From NCBI RefSeq assembly GCF_001447195.1, contig NZ_LFRI01000386.1, positions 372,001 through 436,000 of the forward strand: a stretch of 64,000 bases of DNA. Reading direction: 5' to 3'. The notes under the pieces are model-generated. The model had not been told where the DNA came from and did no database searches. It saw only the letters and a list, made by a program, of their open reading frames with translations. The stretch comes from Aquabacterium parvum (lineage in GTDB: Bacteria > Pseudomonadota > Gammaproteobacteria > Burkholderiales > Burkholderiaceae_C). Below, in pieces: positions 36,301 to 44,084 of this stretch; positions within the stretch are counted from its first letter, which is position 1, and every line of letters begins with the position of its first letter. The position numbers and the translations under genes are program-made.

Positions 36301-38513
36301 AGTACACGGCCGAGTTCAGCCCCACGGGGTTTGGCGGCACGATCAAGGCGTACACGCTCGACAAAGACGGCGCCTTCAACAGCCAGCCTGGCTGGAGCGC
36401 GACCGATCTGATGACCAAGGCCGGAACCTCCCGCACGATCATCACGGACAACGGCGACACCGGTCTGGTGTTCGACTGGGCGTCGCTCAATGTGGACTCC
36501 CAGGCGCCCTATCGCGCCGCGATGCTGGGGTTGAGCCTGAGTCAGCAGCCGACGCAGGCCGAGCGCGAGGCGCTATCGGCCCAAGCGAGTCGTGCCGAAA
36601 ACCTGATCCTGTACATGCGCGGCGATGACAGCAAAGAGGGCGCGAGCTTCCGCGTTCGCAGCAATGGCGTCATGGGCCCGATCGTCAACTCGACTCCCTG
36701 GCTACAGAGTGGCTTGGTTGCCGGTCGCTACACCGATGCGGTGTTCGGCGACGGCCCCTCGTACCGCACCTTCGCCAACGGCAAGCTGAAGGCGAAGCCG
36801 GTGCTGTGGGCGGGCGCCAACGACGGCATGTTGCACGGCATCCATGCCCAGACGGGTGAGCCCCTGGTGTCCTACGTGCCCAGCCCCCTGGTCGGGCGCC
36901 TGGAGTCGGCCCTTTCGGCGGGCAATGTCTCTCCCGTGGCCCTGATGGACGGCAGCCCCTTCGCGGCCGACGTGCTGGCGGCCCCTGGCACCGGTTTCCG
37001 CACCGGCACGGGTTCGACGGGTTCCGTCAAGCCGGCCTGGGCCACCTACCTGTTCAGCTCGTTGGGCCGAGGTGGCCGGGCCGTGTTCGCGCTCGACGTC
37101 ACCAGCCCCGACTCGCTGTCCTCCACGCTGACCGCGCCGGCTGCCTTCAAGTGGGTGTTTTCGTCGAGCGTCGACGGTGACCTGGGCTACCAGCTGCAGG
37201 ACCCGGTGCGCCACCCGGGTTCGGGGCAGGCCTCGCAGGTGGTCTACCTCAACAGCGGTGATTTCGGCCTGTTGGTGCCCAACGGCTACGGTTCCGACCG
37301 TGGCAAGGCGGCTTTGTTCATCCTCGCGGTCAATGGCCCGACTTCTGCCGGCTGGCAGCCAGTGGGTGCCGGCTCGGGGGGCTCGTTCCGCAAGATCGTG
37401 GTGTCGCGTGACGACGACTCGCAAAACGGGCTGATGGGCGCGACCTGGGTGGACCTGGACAACAACGGCACCGCCGACGTCGTGTACGCCACCGACCTGC
37501 GGGGCCAGCTCTGGAAGTTCGACCTGCGCTCGTCAAACCCGCTGGAATGGCAGTCGGCCCTGGTCACCTCGGTGACGACCACGGTGGGCACCCAGGCCAC
37601 CACCAACGAGGTGGCGCAGCCCCTGTTCACCGCCAGCGTCGGCGGGCGCACGCTGCCGATCACGACGGCGCCGGTGGTGTTCTTCCCGAACTTCGGGGGC
37701 GCGATGATCTCGTTTGGCACCGGTCGCGCCATCGAATCGGTCGACTTCCCCGATTCCTCCACAACGCAGGCTTTCTTCACGGTGTGGGACAAAGGCCGCT
37801 ACCCGGGTGACCGGATCAACCCGCCTCTCACCAACGCCTCGGGTGAGGTCACCTTCGAGAACGCCTTGCCGCGTGTCGGCGCCACGCGAACGATCGGACA
37901 GGGTGAGGCGGCGCGCACCGTCAAGACCTTCGTGCGCCGCGTCTTGCGTCGCGACACGGACGGCAGCGTCTACCAGGTCCAGACCGACGACCAGGGTGAC
38001 GTGGTGATCAAGAATGGTGCAGAGGTACGCCTGGCCGATGGCACCACCACCCAGGAGTTCAAGCCGGCCGAACACGACGGTTGGTACTTCGAGTTCCCGG
38101 TCGCGGGGGAGGCGGTCATCAGCTCGCTCACCCGGCGTCAGAACTTCGTGCTTTTCACCACCGTGCGGCCGAAGTCTGGCACGGAGCGGGAGGTCTCGTG
38201 CTCGATGGAGCCACAAGGCGCGCTGTACGCGTTCAGCCCGGTGTCTGGTTTGCCCATCACCCGTCTCCTGTCCACCACCTCTCTGCTCATCGGCAAGGAC
38301 ATCGCGGATCAAAAGGTCGTCGCTGTCACGGACGCGTCGACGGGTACGTCCGTCAACACTGGCGGGGAAGGCAAGGGGCGTGCGCTGGGCAAGGGCACGG
38401 ACGAGGACATCAACTTTTCGGCTTCGAACCTGCGCCTGCAATGGCGCGAAATCATGGGCATGCGCACCCGTCCTGCCGCCACGGCCGATGAAGATAAGGC
38501 GCCCACACCATGA
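33306..38513 (+). CDS. pilY1: Type IV pilus tip adhesin/assembly factor PilY1
   Basis: Large secreted protein of 1,735 residues with a signal peptide (cleavage near VWAQ at about 25). In P. aeruginosa PilY1 sits with minor pilins at the pilus tip and senses surfaces. A calcium-type loop DIDGDGTVD lies near the N-terminus (from D73). The C-terminal PilY1 beta-propeller (about 1115-1640) contains VLWAGANDGMLHGIHA, a second loop DLDNNGTAD from D1383, and ATDLRGQLWKFDL. I see no von Willebrand A metal site (DxSxS), unlike the Pseudomonas protein. The stop overlaps the PilE-like gene (ATGA). Confidence 0.93.
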   Translation: MNLHLPRLALAAASLLSLTLTVWAQTGVSPQFSSTSLAAYPPNISEGVGGPMMMLTASRDHTLFAPIYTDYEDIDGDGTVDYTFKPTFVYYGYFDAKLCYSYSTGNPGRFVPSDVATEVGGRLTCPSREPLWSGNFLNWATMTRLDVVRKTLYGGRRVIDTVDNAGGDTTLQMAALGHDAHAFVKYYGGADIRDYTPFTFAELGSAGLTMCSRGTDANGQGLPQLRLAKGNYSLWATTPGTVCNWSEFQPNFAFGAKAQAFYKEYGPPAKVNPYHVEQVHRPDLPSYDQNGAKYGTVGPELIVRVQSCVGKFIGQGNERCRGYRRTVNNVVQTTYKPIGLLQEFGTSERTSQAVRAEFGLITGSFDDNLRGGQLRKNVGSVNDEVDLGTGRFCHMLTETDSNSNCKVTADSFSNGRGSTIAGIIRSFDSLRLFNAGNYNADAPVIGGRADTFAFPSQVPNGSFPSWGNPMSEMITQALAYFANLPMGADATKITRDASVGLPVSITPRDPLRDTDNDPVAGVPRRDLFGRAICRPMHMLALSSGAVTHDTDEPGASEDVYGDAAAFIGKNKATETIQKATDRVGQIEDINNSRRSVGSADADFGSDCTAKQIGTVVTEGLARVAGVCPEAPAVKGSYLAAGAAFIANTQAVRALADLVNENGKSVSTSRLPAHALRVKSYAATLSGGVARIEVPIPGKAGVVYITPESSWDFVDYKTTNGQLMPGAMLTFRSIYGDANSASYVVTWNDAQFGGDYDMDIVGFLRWERKESASRPGVYELRVMTDILNHDAGARGSHGFSIMGTENPELDKRYLTHGGVGYAAPGSDCAGLGGTQFNLRCGFTDRGMNTGAPNSGDGYAWPSSYGGQRVDFFGSSAPLTTTVAKDFTVTNGAADVTLRDPLWYVAKYGSFSTGETEFAVSSNASPEARSGAAAVNWDSQNNNGKACGLGGCADGEPDGYFLARRPELLEERLRNLLKAITQGSNSAPAVSSSQLLSDSIKYTAEFSPTGFGGTIKAYTLDKDGAFNSQPGWSATDLMTKAGTSRTIITDNGDTGLVFDWASLNVDSQAPYRAAMLGLSLSQQPTQAEREALSAQASRAENLILYMRGDDSKEGASFRVRSNGVMGPIVNSTPWLQSGLVAGRYTDAVFGDGPSYRTFANGKLKAKPVLWAGANDGMLHGIHAQTGEPLVSYVPSPLVGRLESALSAGNVSPVALMDGSPFAADVLAAPGTGFRTGTGSTGSVKPAWATYLFSSLGRGGRAVFALDVTSPDSLSSTLTAPAAFKWVFSSSVDGDLGYQLQDPVRHPGSGQASQVVYLNSGDFGLLVPNGYGSDRGKAALFILAVNGPTSAGWQPVGAGSGGSFRKIVVSRDDDSQNGLMGATWVDLDNNGTADVVYATDLRGQLWKFDLRSSNPLEWQSALVTSVTTTVGTQATTNEVAQPLFTASVGGRTLPITTAPVVFFPNFGGAMISFGTGRAIESVDFPDSSTTQAFFTVWDKGRYPGDRINPPLTNASGEVTFENALPRVGATRTIGQGEAARTVKTFVRRVLRRDTDGSVYQVQTDDQGDVVIKNGAEVRLADGTTTQEFKPAEHDGWYFEFPVAGEAVISSLTRRQNFVLFTTVRPKSGTEREVSCSMEPQGALYAFSPVSGLPITRLLSTTSLLIGKDIADQKVVAVTDASTGTSVNTGGEGKGRALGKGTDEDINFSASNLRLQWREIMGMRTRPAATADEDKAPTP

Positions 38514-39046
38514 AGGTCAGAACCATGATCGCGCGTGACACTTGGGCCTCGCGTCGGCCCCACGCCATCACCTCCAGGGGGTTCACGCTCATCGAGGTGA
38601 TGATCACCGTGGTGATCGTGGCCATCCTCGCGGCCGTGGCCTACCCGTCCTACACCGAGTACGTGGCCCGGGGGCACCGCACCCAGTTGAAGACACAGAT
38701 GCAGGCCGCCCAGCATTGGATGGAGCGCCGCTACAGCGAGCGTTACTTCTACGGCAACGCTGCGAACACCAACGATGCTCCCGCGGCTTTCGCGGATCAA
38801 TTGTTCGCGTCCAGCCCGCCGGCTGGCGAAGGGGCTGCTCGCTACAGCCTGAGCGTCACGATCAACGGCACCGGCCAGGGATACGTCATCACAGCCGAGC
38901 GCGTTGACACGGGAACCATGGCCAATGACCAGTGTGGCGACCCGACGGTCGACAATCTGGGCGTCAAGGGTGTCGTGGAAGACAGCCTGAACGACGGTCG
39001 CTACAAGGGCGATGTGGCCGACGCGATTGCGAACTGCTGGCGGTGA
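38510..39046 (+). CDS. pilE: Type IV pilin PilE-like (minor pilin)
   Basis: Pilin of 178 residues. The prepilin site is SRG-FTLIEVMITVVIVAILAAVAYPSYTEYV, with a long 24-residue leader. The rest (RTQLKTQMQAAQHWMERRYSERYFY) matches the PilE/minor pilin group that closes pilV-W-X-Y1-E operons. Two cysteines near the C-terminus (DQCGDP and NCWR) would form the D-region disulfide. ATG 38510 overlaps the pilY1 stop; an in-frame ATG at 38525 is also possible. Confidence 0.88.
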   Translation: MKVRTMIARDTWASRRPHAITSRGFTLIEVMITVVIVAILAAVAYPSYTEYVARGHRTQLKTQMQAAQHWMERRYSERYFYGNAANTNDAPAAFADQLFASSPPAGEGAARYSLSVTINGTGQGYVITAERVDTGTMANDQCGDPTVDNLGVKGVVEDSLNDGRYKGDVADAIANCWR

Positions 39047-39063
39047 TTCGTTGAGAGCTAGAA

Positions 39064-39693
39064 GTGAACGTGAGCCGAGCCCGCGCCCCCTGGTTGGCCA
39101 TCGCCATGGCAGTCGCCCTGCACGGTTTCGGCACCTGGTTGTTGGGCGCAGGAGGGTGGCCGAAGCGGACGTCGGGGGCCGTGGTTGACGCCCACGAAGG
39201 CCCAGTTGAAGCGCGAGCAAGCCGGGTCTTGAGGGGCCGCTTGTCGCTCGCCGAGTCGCCTGCGCTGGACGCGCCGGGCGCAGGGCCTCTGAGCCCTGAG
39301 GCCCCCATTGATCGGGCGCAACAGCCCGCCTCTGAGGCGCCGGTCAACCCGGCGGTGGTCGCCCAGCTGACGCCTGACCAGGCGACGTTGGCTGAGCGCT
39401 ACGTGCAGGCCGATCAGCTCGACCTTGCCCCGTCGCCCGAGCCCGGTTGGATCCTGGACGAGGACGCTTTCAGCGAGGTCGGCTCGGCCCGCATGGTCTT
39501 GCGCCTCTGGGTGTCGGCCCAAGGCCACATCGACCGTGTGGACGTGCTGCGTGCCGAGCCCGGGGGGGGCTGGGTCGATCGCGCCATCCGCCCCTTGCCA
39601 AAGACCCGTATGCGGCCTGGCGAGCGGGCCGGGCACGCGGTGGCATCGAGCATCGTGGTAGAACTCGTCGCCGACCTCGAAACCTTTCGCTGA
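39064..39693 (+). CDS. Membrane-anchored protein with a TonB C-terminal-like domain
   Basis: Protein of 209 residues without a firm assignment. A short hydrophobic helix at about 10-27 anchors it, followed by an Ala/Pro-rich linker (about 35-115). The last 75 residues resemble a TonB C-terminal domain (RMVLRLWVSAQGHIDRVDVLRAEPGGGWVDRAI). It starts at GTG 39064, 17 nt after the pilin gene. No ExbB/ExbD or receptor gene is nearby, so its place at the end of the pilin operon is unexplained. It could link envelope layers rather than energise transport. Confidence 0.6.
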   Translation: MNVSRARAPWLAIAMAVALHGFGTWLLGAGGWPKRTSGAVVDAHEGPVEARASRVLRGRLSLAESPALDAPGAGPLSPEAPIDRAQQPASEAPVNPAVVAQLTPDQATLAERYVQADQLDLAPSPEPGWILDEDAFSEVGSARMVLRLWVSAQGHIDRVDVLRAEPGGGWVDRAIRPLPKTRMRPGERAGHAVASSIVVELVADLETFR

Positions 39694-39735
39694 ACGCTTC
39701 CTGCCCACGGGGGCTAGCAGCCGATCGCACGCTCC

Positions 39736-41016
39736 ATGTCAGACGACAGTTCGCACGCATCCCACCTCACCTGGATGCAAGCCGCCCTCACCCAGGCCCG
39801 CCTGGCCCTCCCCATCTCCACCCCCAACCCCCCGGTCGGCTGCGTGATCGTGCGCGACGACCGCCTCATTGGCCAGGGCCACACCCAGCTGGCGGGCGGT
39901 CCGCACGCCGAGGTCATGGCCATGCGTGACGCGCAAGCGCGGGGCGAACGCCTCCAAGGCGCCACCGCTTACGTCACCCTCGAGCCTTGCTCTCACCATG
40001 GCCGCACGCCCCCTTGCGCCGACGCTCTGATCCGCGAGGGTGTCGCACGCGTGGTCGTGGCCCTGCACGACCCCAATCCGCTGGTGGCGGGGCAGGGCGT
40101 TGCCAGGTTGCGTGCAGCGGGCATCACCGTTGACGAGCTTCCGCCCGATCACCCCGCCGCCCTCGAAGCGCGCGAGATCAAGATCGGCTTCCTGTCTCGC
40201 ATGGTGCGTCAGCGTCCTTGGGTGCGCCTGAAGGTGGCTGCGTCGCTGGATGGCCGAACGGCGCTGGACAACGGCGTCAGCAAATGGATCACCTCGCCGG
40301 GCGCGCGCGAAGACGGGCAGCACTGGCGCGCCCGCGCGTCGGCCGTGCTCACGGGCATCGGCACCGTGCTGGACGACAACCCGCGCCTCGACGTGCGTGC
40401 GTTCGAGGTGCTTCGCCAGCCCCTGCGCGTGGTGCTCGACAGCCGCTGGCGCATGCCGCCCGATTCGGCCATGCTGGGCACGCAGGGTGGTTTGCTCGTG
40501 GTGGGCTTGACGCCCATCGATGAAGACGCGAAGAACCGCCAATCTGCGTTGCTGGCGGCTGGTGCCGAGGTGCTGGAGGCGCCGCCAAGCGTGGTGGGCC
40601 GACCTTCCGAGGCCGGGGACTCTCTGGGTGCCTGGGTGCTCCCAGGTGTTTCAGTGCAAGCCAAGGCGCAAGCGAATGGCGGACAGGCCAGTGCCACGGC
40701 CGTGTCCGCCCAGGCGACCCAACGCACACCCCAGGTCGACCTGGCCTGGCTGCTTTCCGAGCTCGCCCGCCGTGGTGTCAACGAGCTGCACGTCGAGGCT
40801 GGCGCCCGCCTGAATGGCCATTTGATCGAGCAGGGGTGGGTCGACGAGATCCTGGTGTATCTTGCGCCCAAGCTGCTGGGCCCCGGACGGGCGCTGGCCG
40901 CGCTGTCTCCGCTCAGGGGGCTGGATGGGTGCTGGCAAGGCGAGGTCCGCGACCTCTGCCTGGTCGGCCCGGATGCCCGCCTGATCGTGCGCCCGCCCGG
41001 TCGCGAACGTTTCTGA
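39736..41016 (+). CDS. ribD: Bifunctional riboflavin deaminase/reductase RibD
   Basis: Second and third steps of riboflavin synthesis. The N-terminal deaminase (1-150) carries the zinc site HAEVMA and PCSHHGRTPPC; the reductase (about 155-426) has VAASLDGRTAL and the final FL/RPPG region. The protein is 426 residues against about 370 in E. coli. The extra length is mainly a low-complexity stretch rich in Ala, Gln and Ser at about 285-333, inside the reductase half. It opens the rib cluster; ribE follows after 123 nt. Confidence 0.95.
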   Translation: MSDDSSHASHLTWMQAALTQARLALPISTPNPPVGCVIVRDDRLIGQGHTQLAGGPHAEVMAMRDAQARGERLQGATAYVTLEPCSHHGRTPPCADALIREGVARVVVALHDPNPLVAGQGVARLRAAGITVDELPPDHPAALEAREIKIGFLSRMVRQRPWVRLKVAASLDGRTALDNGVSKWITSPGAREDGQHWRARASAVLTGIGTVLDDNPRLDVRAFEVLRQPLRVVLDSRWRMPPDSAMLGTQGGLLVVGLTPIDEDAKNRQSALLAAGAEVLEAPPSVVGRPSEAGDSLGAWVLPGVSVQAKAQANGGQASATAVSAQATQRTPQVDLAWLLSELARRGVNELHVEAGARLNGHLIEQGWVDEILVYLAPKLLGPGRALAALSPLRGLDGCWQGEVRDLCLVGPDARLIVRPPGRERF

Positions 41017-41139
41017 GGTCGGCTGGGGCGATCGCCCTGGCCCGTGGCATCGGTTTCGCGGGCGCCTGCGCGCGCCCGTGATCGGTACCAAGCTCTCTCT
41101 GTGCCTTCTTCCCTCCCAATCCACGTCGTCGAGAAGTCC

Positions 41140-41778
41140 ATGTTCACCGGCATCATCACTGGCGTTGGCCAGGTCACCGACAACCAACCCCTGGGCGAGC
41201 TGCCCACCCACGGCCGCCGCCTGACCATCCAGGCCCCGGCTGGTTACCTCGAGGGCGTCGGCCTGGGCGACAGCATCGCCATCAACGGCGCTTGCATGAC
41301 GGTCACCACCTTCGACGTGGCCGCCAGCCGCTTCACCATCGACGTCTCGGCCGAAAGCCTGGCGCGCACGGTCGGTCTGGCTGGCACGGGTCACCGGGTC
41401 AACCTGGAGCAGGCCCTGCGCTCGCACGACCGCCTGGGCGGCCACATCGTCACCGGCCACGTCGATGGCGTGGGCGATGTGTCCGTGTTCGAGCCGGTGG
41501 GCGAGTCGTGGCTGCTGCGCATCCGTGCGCCCAAGGCCCTGGCGCGTTTCCTGGCTTACAAGGGCTCGATCACCGTCAACGGCGTGAGCCTGACCGTCAA
41601 CCGCGTGCAGGACGCCGACGACGGCAGCACCGAGTTCGACATCAACCTCATCCCGCACACCATTGACAACACGGCGCTGGGCGAGATCAAGGCGGGCACC
41701 CAGGTCAACCTCGAGGTCGACCTGATCGCCCGCTACGTGGAGCGCATGCTGTCGGCCGAGGGGCGCCTGCCGGGCTGA
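41140..41778 (+). CDS. ribE: Riboflavin synthase, alpha chain
   Basis: Converts two lumazine molecules to riboflavin plus a recycled pyrimidine; 212 residues. The two-fold internal repeat is evident: MFTGIITGVGQV, INGACMTVTTFD and GHIVTGHVDGVGDV, then FLAYKGSITVNGVSLTVN. ATG 41140 is the family start; the frame is open 96 nt upstream, but without conserved sequence. Called ribC in some nomenclatures. Confidence 0.96.
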   Translation: MFTGIITGVGQVTDNQPLGELPTHGRRLTIQAPAGYLEGVGLGDSIAINGACMTVTTFDVAASRFTIDVSAESLARTVGLAGTGHRVNLEQALRSHDRLGGHIVTGHVDGVGDVSVFEPVGESWLLRIRAPKALARFLAYKGSITVNGVSLTVNRVQDADDGSTEFDINLIPHTIDNTALGEIKAGTQVNLEVDLIARYVERMLSAEGRLPG

Positions 41779-41868
41779 GCGCCTCTTGCGTGGTGAAATC
41801 CCGGCGCATTTCCGCTCTCCAAGGGGGCTCAAGCTGGGGTTTGCCCCCGTTGGGGTGCGCCGCCCGCC

Positions 41869-41874
41869 TACAAT
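41869..41874 (+). promoter_or_regulatory. -10 element directly ahead of ribBX
   Basis: TACAAT, then six bases, then ATG 41881. No Shine-Dalgarno sequence and no well-spaced -35. It suggests an internal promoter giving a leaderless transcript. Confidence 0.4.
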
Positions 41875-41880
41875 CGCGGG

Positions 41881-43011
41881 ATGCCGATTTCACCCATCCC
41901 CGAGCTGATCGCCGAGCTGGCCGCTGGCCGCATGGTCATCCTGGTTGACGAAGAAGACCGCGAGAACGAGGGCGACCTCGTCCTGGCTTCCGACCACGTC
42001 ACGCCCGAAGCCATCAATTTCATGGCCAAGTACGGCCGTGGCCTGATCTGCCTGACGCTCAACCGCGAGCACTGCGAGCGCCTGCAACTGCCGCCCATGG
42101 CCACGCGCAACGGCACCAAGCATGGCACCGCCTTCACGGTGTCCATCGAGGCCGTCGAAGGGGTGACCACCGGCATCTCGGCCGCCGACCGCGCGCGCAC
42201 CGTGCAGGCCGCCGTCGCCGCCGACGCCAAGCCCACCGACCTGGTGCAGCCCGGCCACATCTTCCCGCTGCAGGCCAAGGACGGCGGCGTGCTCATGCGC
42301 GCTGGCCACACCGAAGCCGGTTGCGACCTCGCCGGCATGGCAGGCCTCACGCCATCGTCCGTGATCTGCGAGATCATGAACGACGACGGCACCATGGCCC
42401 GCCTGCCCGACCTGGAGGTCTTCGCCAAAGAACATGGCTTGAAGATCGGCACCATCGCCGACCTGATCCAGTACCGCAGCCGCAACGAGAGCCTGATCGA
42501 GTCCGTTGGCCGTCGCACCATGCAGACGCCCGAAGGCCCTTTCGAGACCCGCGTTTTCAAGGACCGCACGGGCGCCGTTCACATGGCCCTGAGCCTGGGC
42601 CTCGAAGGCGCCAAGCCCGGTCGCGAAGACGAGGTGTTGGTGCGCGTGCACGAGCCCTTCTCGGTGCTCGACTGGCTGGACGCCGGCAGCCGCAGTCACT
42701 CCTGGCCGCTGCCCAAGGCCCTGGCTGCCGTGCGCGAAGCCGGCCGTGGCGTGGTGGTGCTGCTCAACGTGGGCGATGACCCCGATCGCCTGCTCGATCG
42801 CGTGCTGCCTGCTGACCCGCAAGCCGTCCCCAAGACCCCGGCTGACCTGCGCACCTACGGTGTGGGCGCCCAGATCCTCAAAACCCTGGGCGTGCAGCGC
42901 ATGCGCCTGATGGGCAACCAGCAACGCCTGCCCAGCATGGTCGGCTATGGCCTGGAAGTCAGCGGTTTCCTGACCGCCGATGGCCAGAGCCTGCCGGTGC
43001 CTCACGCCTGA
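41881..43011 (+). CDS. ribBX: DHBP synthase fused to an inactive RibA-like domain (RibBX type)
   Basis: 3,4-dihydroxy-2-butanone-4-phosphate synthase, 376 residues. The RibB half (1-205) has [22 protein letters not shown] and the substrate segment GFTVSIEA-like [16 protein letters not shown]. The C-terminal half aligns with GTP cyclohydrolase II, but the zinc cysteines (SEC...CDCG in active enzymes) are absent: the region reads [21 protein letters not shown]. It therefore probably lacks cyclohydrolase activity, as described for RibBX proteins, and a separate ribA should exist elsewhere. Confidence 0.92.
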   Translation: MPISPIPELIAELAAGRMVILVDEEDRENEGDLVLASDHVTPEAINFMAKYGRGLICLTLNREHCERLQLPPMATRNGTKHGTAFTVSIEAVEGVTTGISAADRARTVQAAVAADAKPTDLVQPGHIFPLQAKDGGVLMRAGHTEAGCDLAGMAGLTPSSVICEIMNDDGTMARLPDLEVFAKEHGLKIGTIADLIQYRSRNESLIESVGRRTMQTPEGPFETRVFKDRTGAVHMALSLGLEGAKPGREDEVLVRVHEPFSVLDWLDAGSRSHSWPLPKALAAVREAGRGVVVLLNVGDDPDRLLDRVLPADPQAVPKTPADLRTYGVGAQILKTLGVQRMRLMGNQQRLPSMVGYGLEVSGFLTADGQSLPVPHA

Positions 43012-43075
43012 CGGCTTGCCCGCCGATTGTTCTTTGATTCGTTCTTTTCACTTCGCTCTTTAGATTGGATGTCCC

Positions 43076-43540
43076 ATGCAAGGCGCTGACAAAGGTACCG
43101 CCAACCGCCTCGACGGCAACGACCTGCGGGTCGGGCTCGTTCAGGCCCGTTTCAACGATGACCTCACCGGTCGCCTCGCCACCGTCTGCATCGACGAGCT
43201 GCTGGCCCTGGGCGTGCAACGCAAGCACATCACCCACGTGACCGTGCCCGGCGCACTCGAGGTGCCCGTTGCCCTGCAGGCCATGGCCGACAGCGAACGC
43301 TACGACGCCCTGGTGGCCCTGGGCTGCATCATCCGTGGCGAGACCTACCACTTCGAGCTGGTGGCCAACGAGAGCGGCGCCGGTGTGACCCGCGTCAGCC
43401 TGGACCACCACGTGCCGATCGCCAACTGCATCCTCACGGTCGAGAACCAGGAGCAGGCCGAGGCCCGCGTTCAAGAGAAGGGCCGTGACGCGGCCCGCGT
43501 TGCCGTCGAAATGGCCAACCTGCTGGACGACCTGCTGTGA
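43076..43540 (+). CDS. ribH: 6,7-dimethyl-8-ribityllumazine synthase
   Basis: Penultimate step of riboflavin synthesis; 154 residues, forming large shells. Conserved: [42 protein letters not shown] and [18 protein letters not shown] 43076 is the family start. Its stop overlaps the GTG start of nusB, a classic ribH-nusB coupling. Confidence 0.97.
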   Translation: MQGADKGTANRLDGNDLRVGLVQARFNDDLTGRLATVCIDELLALGVQRKHITHVTVPGALEVPVALQAMADSERYDALVALGCIIRGETYHFELVANESGAGVTRVSLDHHVPIANCILTVENQEQAEARVQEKGRDAARVAVEMANLLDDLL

Positions 43541-44070
43541 GCGACGCCACCTCGACCCCTCCCGGCGGCCCCTCCGAGGGTGCCCGCAGCGAACGCGGTG
43601 CCGCAGCATCGCAGCCTCCGCGCGACCGCGCCAAATCCTCTCGCCGCCGCGCTCGCGAGTACGCGCTGCAAGGCCTCTATGAGTGGCAACTCAACCCGCG
43701 CGACCCGGGTGCCATCGACGCTGATTTGCGCGATGCCCCCGAGTTCGCCAAGTGTGATCGTGGCCACTACGACGCCCTGCTGCACGGCTGCATCGAGCAG
43801 TCCGCACAGCTCGATGCGGTGCTCCTGAAGTACCTGGATCGCTCGGTGCAGGAGCTCTCGCCCGTCGAACATGCCGTGTTGTGGATCGGGGCTTACGAGC
43901 TCACCCACTGCCTGGACGTGCCTTACAAGGTCGCGATCAACGAGGCCGTCGAGCTGGCCAAGTCCTTTGGTGGCACCGATGGCCACAAGTTCGTCAATGG
44001 CGTGCTGGACCACCTCGCTCCTGGTCTGCGTCCCGACGAAGTCAAGGCCTATCGTTCGAAACAGCGTTGA
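43537..44070 (+). CDS. nusB: Transcription antitermination protein NusB
   Basis: RNA-binding factor of rRNA antitermination, 177 residues. The core begins at about 34 ([18 protein letters not shown]) and shows [15 protein letters not shown] and [25 protein letters not shown]. An extra N-terminal tail of about 33 residues is Ser/Pro/Ala-rich. It starts with GTG 43537, overlapping the ribH stop. The kinase gene follows directly. Confidence 0.95.
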   Translation: MSDATSTPPGGPSEGARSERGAAASQPPRDRAKSSRRRAREYALQGLYEWQLNPRDPGAIDADLRDAPEFAKCDRGHYDALLHGCIEQSAQLDAVLLKYLDRSVQELSPVEHAVLWIGAYELTHCLDVPYKVAINEAVELAKSFGGTDGHKFVNGVLDHLAPGLRPDEVKAYRSKQR

Positions 44071-44084
44071 GCCTTCTCTCTGCT

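Noticed and set aside
41779-41880. FMN riboswitch upstream of the riboflavin genes
   Set aside because: The conserved FMN-box blocks (AGGATAT, GGGGCAGGGTGAAA) are absent here and before ribD and ribE.
42600-43011. Second, active GTP cyclohydrolase II in the ribBX product
   Set aside because: The zinc cysteines are missing, so cyclohydrolase activity is not claimed.
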